From Phoronis australis (Eukaryota; Phoronida; Phoronidae), in the NCBI GenBank assembly GCA_002633005.1, contig NMRA01000156.1, positions 582,488-646,487 on the forward strand: 64,000 nt of DNA, given 5' to 3'. Under the pieces are notes generated by a model. The model was not told the origin of the DNA. It saw nothing but the letters and a program-made list of their open reading frames with translations, and did not search any database. Shown here piece after piece: positions 38,401 through 47,300 of this stretch (position 1 is its first letter; each line of letters opens with the position of its first letter). Position numbers and translations under genes: made by a program.

Positions 38401-41400
38401 AACAGTGGGGACGCACCTTACGAGCTTGACTGTTGGAGATTACATCTTGGTCTTGGTGGGTAGAACTATTGCACTATTCACACCAAAACGGTTATAACTT
38501 TTAAAACTCATTTAAAGGTTATAATTCTTGGTCTAAGACTGAAAGCAGTTTAAAAGTTGTTACTGTAAAATGGTTATGACCCTCTGCAAGGCTGGTTTAG
38601 CAAGAAGTTTTGAGTGTTGTAACTCAGTGTAAACATGGCAGGTGTTAGGTTATCACTCAGTAGGTGGCGCTGGTGTCAAATCTCATTTGAAACAATGGCA
38701 TGCTAAGGCTCTAACTACGGTGAATTGAAAACCGATACCACAGATGACTGTAGGGGGTGCTAGTGTCAAGTCTCATTTGAAACAGTGGCCTGCTAAGGCA
38801 CTTACTGGGATGAATTAGAAAGGTCTAGCCACTGAAACCACAAACTAGGATTACAACAGTTTTAACTGTCCATTTGCATTGTAATTATTCTATAGCAGTT
38901 ACAAGTCTAAAAAGCCTTACAACCAGGTGTGGTTGGACTGAACACAGCTTATGAAAAGACCAACTTACATGGGCAGCGCAGTACTGAAAAAAGTGGGGGG
39001 CTATAGCCCCCCCCCATCCGCCTATGGTGTGCCGCCCATGTATCTATGAGAGAAAGTATCAGTATGGCTTGATCTTTTCTTGAGTTTCCAGTCTTTGTTC
39101 AATGTTGTATTTGGTAAAATCTCACTGAAAAATAAGTTATTGCCCAAAGTTACCCCTTTTAATTTTTCAAGCCTTCTTGAGTAATATACTGGTAGTTTAA
39201 AAACCATTGTCTAGACTGTTAACTTTGCTATGGTCAAGTCTTATGAATTGGAAAGATGGTGTATGGCAAAGTGAAATTACATATTTTTTCATTTTTCTTG
39301 TTTAAGATACAAGTATAGCAAAACAAAGTCTTAATTTAAGTTGTGCGCAGGACAATGATTTAAAAAAATGTGGACAAGAAGCCTTCAAAAAATGAAGAGC
39401 AACCATTTTCTTCAGTACTGTGTTAAAGCTGTATCAATTTATTTTGCACTCAGTTTTAGATTTAATTATAATACTCCAAGAGGTGCCTTTCCTAAACTGA
39501 TGCAGCCTTAGATTATCATTTTTCAAACTTAACCTTCGCCAGGTAAACATAGGTGTGCAAAATAAGTATTACCAATTAAGCCAAGCTATTTCCAGCTATT
39601 AAAAAATGTCAACTAAATTTAATTGCCAGGTAAACACATGTGGGCAAAATACAAAATACCATTCAATCCAGGCTGTTCCTGGCTTTTGAAAAATGAAATT
39701 TGAAATCAATGATCATATTCTATAAAATCATACACGCTGTCACACCTTAATGAACGTGAAGGGTGTTGTGACATTTTTATGTGGCAGTTTAAGTCAAGGC
39801 CAAGCCCTTAGAAAGCATTATAATTTGAAAAATCAATAACTGAAAGGAATTTTTTGTTTGACATTTAAGTTGAGCTTTTGTCAGACATGGCAAAGCTTCT
39901 ATGTGTTTTGTAGTCTGTGGTTTAATGAGGGTGCATGTGTTCGATTTAATTGAATGGACTTTTAATTGCTTTTGAACACTTTGAATTAAGTGAAATTTGA
40001 TTTTGCGATTTGTAATTCACTGGTTTGTGGCATGTAGTTAAGCATCAGGCAGTAAATGTTGTTCTACTGCTCGACACAAGGTGGTGTTGATGTGCTTATT
40101 TCTTTGTCTTCCCCAATCCACCAAGGTGCATGATGCGTTTATGGATGTGTGCCACTGACGAAAAGTGTGTGTTGTTGCGGCAGTAATTTCAAAATGTTAA
40201 AGAATTTTGCAGCAATGGAATTTTTGTGAACATGTCATGAATTTAAGGTAGCAAAATGAGTCCCATGAATCAGGTCACGCCAAGTTGTGAACTTTAAACT
40301 CGGCTCTGAGTCATTGAACTTCATTTGCTCCATAGTACAGTAATTCTCTCTGTATTTCGCATAAATATAATTACCAGAATTGCCCTGTTCTCACTTTGCA
40401 AAGGTTGTTTACCATTGTGTAAATAATGGGAACTTCAGCAAATGTTGTTTTTTGACATCGCACACTACGCACACTACAAACCATCAGGCTTTAATGAGCC
40501 CAGGAACACTTGTAAATGTTAATTTGGAATAGTAGCACCCCTTGTAGGTGCTATGCTCATGATAAAGTTGTGCATAATTTGCACATTGTATTCAGCATAC
40601 TAAAGCTGTGCACAAGTTGTCCATTGTATGTAGCATACTAAAGTTGTGCATAATTTGCACATTGTTTGCAGCATACTATAGTTGTGCGTAATTTACATAT
40701 TGTATTTAGTATACTAAAGTTGTGTATAACTTTTACATTGTGTGCAGCATACTAAAGTTGTGCACACTTCATTCATTGTATGCAGCATACTGCTCATATG
40801 TTGTTGTAGTTGTGGCATGCGCATAGTCCTTGCACACACTGACGAGTGGTTTTACATTTTGGGTAGCACGTGTACATTCAATCTGGTGATATTATACAGT
40901 TAGTCCATGCATATCAGGTCATGTGGCTCCCTCTATAGCAAGAAGTTAACCCTTACCCCAGACCTGTGAGTCTAACTAGAATTACATGTAAAAACTAGCC
41001 TAAGCCATCAGGGTTGTTTTGATTCGTAAATGAGTTAGCCACTATTGAGTATGAATGTCTAGACAAAAGCAAATCAATTTTCAATTTAGCTCCTGAATTT
41101 AAATTATAATTGTTAGTTCTGGCAATGTCATCAATCTTTTTTCTTCAGTCCTGTCATCAGATTTCAACTATTTCAGTCGATGAAATGTTCTCATATGACC
41201 AGTTGGATACTTGGGTTTTAGTAGAAAAATTGTGAGATGGTGTGACTCGCTATTTAAAATCCTAGAAATTTTGAAGAAAACTGTCTTCAGATATTATTCT
41301 CAATATTCCATTGTGTCTCCATGCTATCTAAAGTTCCAGCAACTTTATTGTGGCCCCTCTTGACAGACCTTGAAAGTTTCGTTCTCAGACATGCCCGGCG

Positions 41401-44339
41401 ACAGATTTGCCTAGTTGGTAAAAATTCCCCAATTAAGGGCAGTGAAAAATTAATACCATTGCTCAACACTGGAGCTTGTACCAAATTTTAGAAGTAGGCA
41501 GTGTTGACCAAATTCAAGAATTACGATTAGCTACAAATGATTGTCCACCTGGATGTTACACCTGCTGAATGCACATGGAAACATGGCTTAGATGGCTATT
41601 TTTGAGGACTTTATGAATGCCAAGTCTATTTTCAGACTCTTCAAGTAGAAAAATTAATGCTGAATCTTGATAAATATGATAAATGCTAACGTCACCCATA
41701 TTATGATTTTCATAATTAAGAAAATTCAGTTTCAGTTTGAAAATACTAAACATGGACCAAAAGCAAAGCTGGCTTTTTGTATTGTTAATAAACCAAAGCG
41801 GTTTAAACTTTTAAACTCGGTTAAAGGTTATTTTACGGTTTGAACACTTTAAAAATCTTAACTGTAGCGAGGTTATGATTGTGTTTAGCTAAGGTTATAA
41901 CCATTATAACTCGCACGACAGATGCAAAAGTAAAACTCTGTAGGTGGCGATGCTGTCTAATTTCTTTGGAAACAATGGCCCACCAAGGCACTAACTGGGG
42001 TGATTCAGAAATCGAGAGCACAGACGACTAGCGACTAAATCATGAACTAGGCTCACACCAGTTTTAACTGGTGGTGTGAATGGTAACGATTTACTGTTGA
42101 AAGTGTTACCACTGGGTGTGGTTGGTGTGAATGCAGCTTAAGATGTCAGACATTATGGAATTATAATGGAGTAAATAAAAACAGGAACTCATAAATAATT
42201 TTTTTGGGAATTAATCGTGGCAAAGTTGATGGAATTGAGAATTCAAGCAAATTTTTGTTCCAAATGCAAAAATTTTGCCAAGTAAAAATTTGCCTAAATA
42301 GATACTGGGATTATTTTTAGCAATTTCGTCATGGAATTGACATTATAATCAATATTTTGAGCATGTTTCAAATCTTAAAATTCTGCTTAACTTTACGAAT
42401 TGGTTTGTAATGCACTTTGCTAATTCACTTTCATTTCTGGACGAAACTTTCCAAAACAAGCCCGGTGTAGAGCTTGTGTTTGAGTAATGTTTCAGTCTGT
42501 CACTGACATTTGCGCCGCTGGAATTTAACTGACAAATTTGCCATAAGAAGGGAAATTCCCTTTTAACAATTACATACCCTTGGCCCCGAATACACTTGAA
42601 TTTTGTGCTGAAGTGTGTCACCTGAGATATGCATGTTTCATCTTGTTTCACTGGCGAAGTTCATGATCCTCGCTAAAAATGAGGCGCTAGGAAAAGACCC
42701 CTGTGTTGAGTTATTTGACCAAAATGGAACCATTTGTTCCTCTTGGGATATTTGAAATATCTACCCTATAGTATGATCTGTTGTTGACAAAGTTCACCAT
42801 CTCATTACTCCAACAAAAATGTGAAAGTTACAAAACAGACCTTTGCCAAAAATCGACGAATTTGCTGAGTTATTAACTAAAAAGTGATCATTTCCACATG
42901 TCCACATGTTACAAAGTACCAGCCAATGGAATGAGTTGAATCTCCATAATTTGAGTCATCACATACAACACATTTAGGTAAATATATTAATTTCATAATC
43001 AAAACCATCTTCTATTCATTTTTATTAACACTCTCAAGTGAAAAACTTGATCACACTATTTGAAATGAACAGTTCCGGTAACGTGTCTAAAAAAAGCCTT
43101 CTTGTGGTGTTCTTGCCTGTGGTTGTCACAACCATGTGTTATCTTCCTTGGCTTTTATGAGTGCTTTTTATAATTTCAATCGATAGCGTAATAAAACTCC
43201 ACTGGGTCGTACTAAATTCATATATTATGGGCAGCTGATATAACCCTGTTGTGAGCATTCATTTTAAAATGTCAATATTTGCTTAGTGTTGCCATATTAT
43301 AAACGTAGGACTTTGGCTGGCATTGTTTAATTTCACCTCATTTCAAATAATTACATTAATGTAAAGAGCACGACACGTACAGCAAGTTCAGCTTACAGTC
43401 ATTTTCCAAAAAACGTTGAGGATGTTTCTTTTTGTTTAAAACCACCTTAGTGATTGTGTGTTATTTTGCATCTAATTTTTGACACAAGTGGCGAAACCGG
43501 ATGAATTTCGGATGAAAATCGTCAACTTTTACAATAACTGCTAAAGAGTGCTGCAGTGATGGTCAAAATGGCCGACTACAAGTAAAGAATGATGAATGTT
43601 TGCTTTATTATAGGGGAGTGTTGCCTTTATAAAAGTATTTTTGGTCAAATTCATGTTCTCCTTATTGTGAAAGAAATTCTGAACCTTTCAATTGCTATAG
43701 CAGTTAAAATTGATAAAAATAGCACGTCCTCAAGCCCGAAGTGGTCATGTATTGAGTATAGTTTTTTACGTTACTTTGCAGTTCTGATGTCTTGATGACG
43801 CAGACACGCATAGACTTTCTGTCCCAGCCCCATTACGTAACAATTTGTGGTTTGCAATAATGCCATAAACAGGTAATAAAATAAAAACTAATAGTCAGAA
43901 TGATGGTTCACCCCGTCAGGCACACAGCATTTGAAATGTGTGACTTGATCACAATGTCACAGTTTCAATTCGAAGAATTGTCAATAACGTAATATGAAAA
44001 TTGACAAAAGGATTCTAAGTACATTTAAGAGTAACTAAATTATGCCCCATTAAACAAAAACGTGTTCAAAAAGGTCTCTCCCCTTTCAGTCAAAAGTAGC
44101 CATTGCATGCTCTATTCCCGGCAACTATGTTATAACCACAGAAAACAGGAGGTGTACTGATAAAGCATCACTTTGGCATTATGCATCTTTTATGAACAAA
44201 TAAGGACGTAAAATTTCACGTCAATTGTCCACCATATTATACCATAACTTGGTGAGATTTTGGTTTACTACATATTTAATCTTGTTCATTTAGTTATCAA
44301 ATACCATGCTAAGGTTTGTATTATTATATATATGCATGT

Positions 44340-44388
<49 letters not shown>

Positions 44389-47300
44389 ATTATACCATAA
44401 CTTGGTGAGATTTTGGTTTATTACATATTTAATCTTATTCATTATTAAAATACCATGTTAAGGTTTGTATAATTTCCTGTAATTGGTACAGTTGCCTTCA
44501 GATGGGGGTAATATCAATCTATTTATCATTTCATTTGCATAATCACAAAATAAGAACATTGAAACTGAGGTCAGGTCATGAGGTTTCAAAGAGTGTTAAG
44601 GTCTAGGTCATTTGCTCTCACTCCACAAGGTGGAGCCACAAAACTGGTGACATTCATGGACATCAGCTGATGCTCAATGTCTGAGGAGTGAGTTAATATG
44701 AATGCTTGTAAATTTGCTAAGACAAATTTCATTGACAGGTCTCATTAAAATGACAGCTTTGACGAGTTGATGTAATTAATGCTAATGCTGCTTTGTGACA
44801 TTAGTTGGTTCTTCTTTACATGAAGTATGCCTCTATGTAACACTGCTTTTTTGATTAGTTTTGAATTTACTGGATAGTTCGTACTAGCTAGCGTGAATTA
44901 AAATTTTCTGAGCTTGGAAAACCTGTTACATGCAGTTTTAACGTGTTTGTGTGAACATTCATTCAATAAATAAACCTGTTTTTTCGACAGTGTTGCTGTT
45001 TTGGTGTTTTCCATGTAGGCTGTTCTGGCAAAATTTGGATCACACAGTTGAACATAGGAATGATCCACTTATTTCTCAATCGACGGTGTCTCTGTTGTTT
45101 AGATAAGCATAGAGAACATGTTCATGGTTTTAAATTTTTTCTACTGAACTGTTGTCGAAGTACACCAATTGGAATATTCATCGATGCTCCTGAGTAACTG
45201 ACGATTGCTGTTTTCAAAACCAGTATTAACACCAGACACAATACACTACACTGCCTCTCTATTGGCCAAACCACTCTAGGCATCATTGTGAATATTGGCC
45301 TGACTGCTGTGGTGCCTTGTAGTGGCAAGTTTAATTTTTGCCTCTGGCTCTTTGTCTACAAAATTCCTCGATAGAACTTCATGAAATTTGTATGCCTATT
45401 TGTGGATGAAAGTACAACTGATGAGGACTTTAGAACAGATGTGACTACTGTGGAGACCCCTGGTGGCAATTTTGTTTTACTTTGTGTTTGCCTTGATTAT
45501 CTACCAAGTTCATTGATGGATGCATGTTATGAAATTTGGCAAATATGTTGCTGTCACATAGATCACTTCACACCTGTCCTGATGGATTTGACCTGCGTTG
45601 CTCTCATGGTGGCTTTTTATTGTCTGCTCTTTGCTGTTTGCCTCCTTATCTTCCAAACTGATTGTAGAATCATGATGGAAGGTGATAGATGTGTTCCTCT
45701 TCAGGAGAGCATTGCCAGCTTGCTTTTCATCCTCTACAGATTATACCAAGTGTAGTGGCAGTGCTCCATCTAGTGGGAATGTTTAAAATAATAATCCTCC
45801 CTTGTATCTACGACGTATGCAAATGGTTGGTGCATATCAACCCTCCGTGGTGCTTTTGTAACTATGGTTTATTGTGAATTTTTAACTCACTAAAACAACA
45901 CCCGATACAGCTTTAAATTACAAATATTCTCAGTCGCTAATTTGATGACGTTGGTTCTGGAGTTAGTTGGGCAAATGACTTAAAAATACTTTTTTTAAAT
46001 TAATTTTTCAAAAGCTATGAGGAAACGTAACAATGTATGACGTTAATAATTGATGACAAAAGTATGTTTTGCATACAGTTTTACCAGAGTGCATGAATTT
46101 TATGAGACTTTCTAGACTATTAGTCTGCACTTTGAATACATTATTGATGATGAGTTCAACAGAACGTAAATATGACCTTTTAAATATCTCTTTCAAGAGT
46201 TCACAGTGGGGAATTTTATTACTTTACAAAGTTCACATTTTGTTCTGAAATCTCACTGTGTTTCTTCAAGGTCAAGATGGTCGTCACCAGATGACCTTCC
46301 TGTGACCTATTTTTTCTATGATAGATTATGATTTTGTTCATTTTTGCCTTTTTTAACCATTTTATAACAAGTAGTGCTATGTTTAATGATTTTAATCAGG
46401 CATAAAAAAATGAAGATAATGCATTCATTGCAATTGAGTTTCTATGTTGCTGCAAATTTTTGTTTTATTTTATTTTATTTTATTTATAATGGTAATGTGT
46501 TTTAATCTAAGAATCGACTTCTCTCCATTGTTATTGGTACTTCTCAATGGAGATTCGGTTTTTGTACCACACGTTATACTGTTGTTATTGGTACTTTACA
46601 AAGGAGATCTCGTTTTTGTACCACACAATATACTATTCGTTCGTTAATACAGTTTTAAAAACAAAATCTAGTCCAAAATGCTGATTTTCATCTTAAGATC
46701 TTAGCCAAGGATCGAATCTCTTAAATATTTTTTAAGTATTAGTACAGGGATATTCCTCAGTGGAATGTGCCTTTGCGCCATTAGCGCATAAAAAATAAAA
46801 AAGGTGCAAGTACATTGCAGCAGTGCGCCCTTTTAAAATGTAACTCACTCTTCCAAAAATGCAAGATTCTAGACAACTTACAGCTAGTCGGGTAAAAAAT
46901 GACTCCGTTTTTATTTAAATTGTACTTGGGGTTTCTGTTTCAAATATCACTTAAATTACACTTAGTCTGCTGGGCACAACTTTTTTTGGAAAAAAGGTAC
47001 GCTTTTTATCATCAGGTGTGCCCATAGAGCAGAAGCTCAAATCTGCTCAGGAATGTTCCTGTAGTAGTAGATCAATTAAACCATATGTTTTTAAAATATG
47101 CGGTGATCACAGAATCTTATTATATGCATGAAAACAATGCCTTGATGTTGGTAATCACATGATTGTGTGTTTTCATGAATTTTTTTCACTTTAACCTTGC
47201 AAATTCTGTTTCTATGTGCTATTAGTTACAGAAGCATTTCTGGGATTTTCTTTTAAGAACATATAACCGTAGAGCTCAGCAAGACATTCATTTTTAAGAC

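Noticed and set aside
45381-45755. 124-codon plus-strand frame
   Set aside because: It lies wholly inside a degenerate dispersed repeat whose other copies are not open in this frame.
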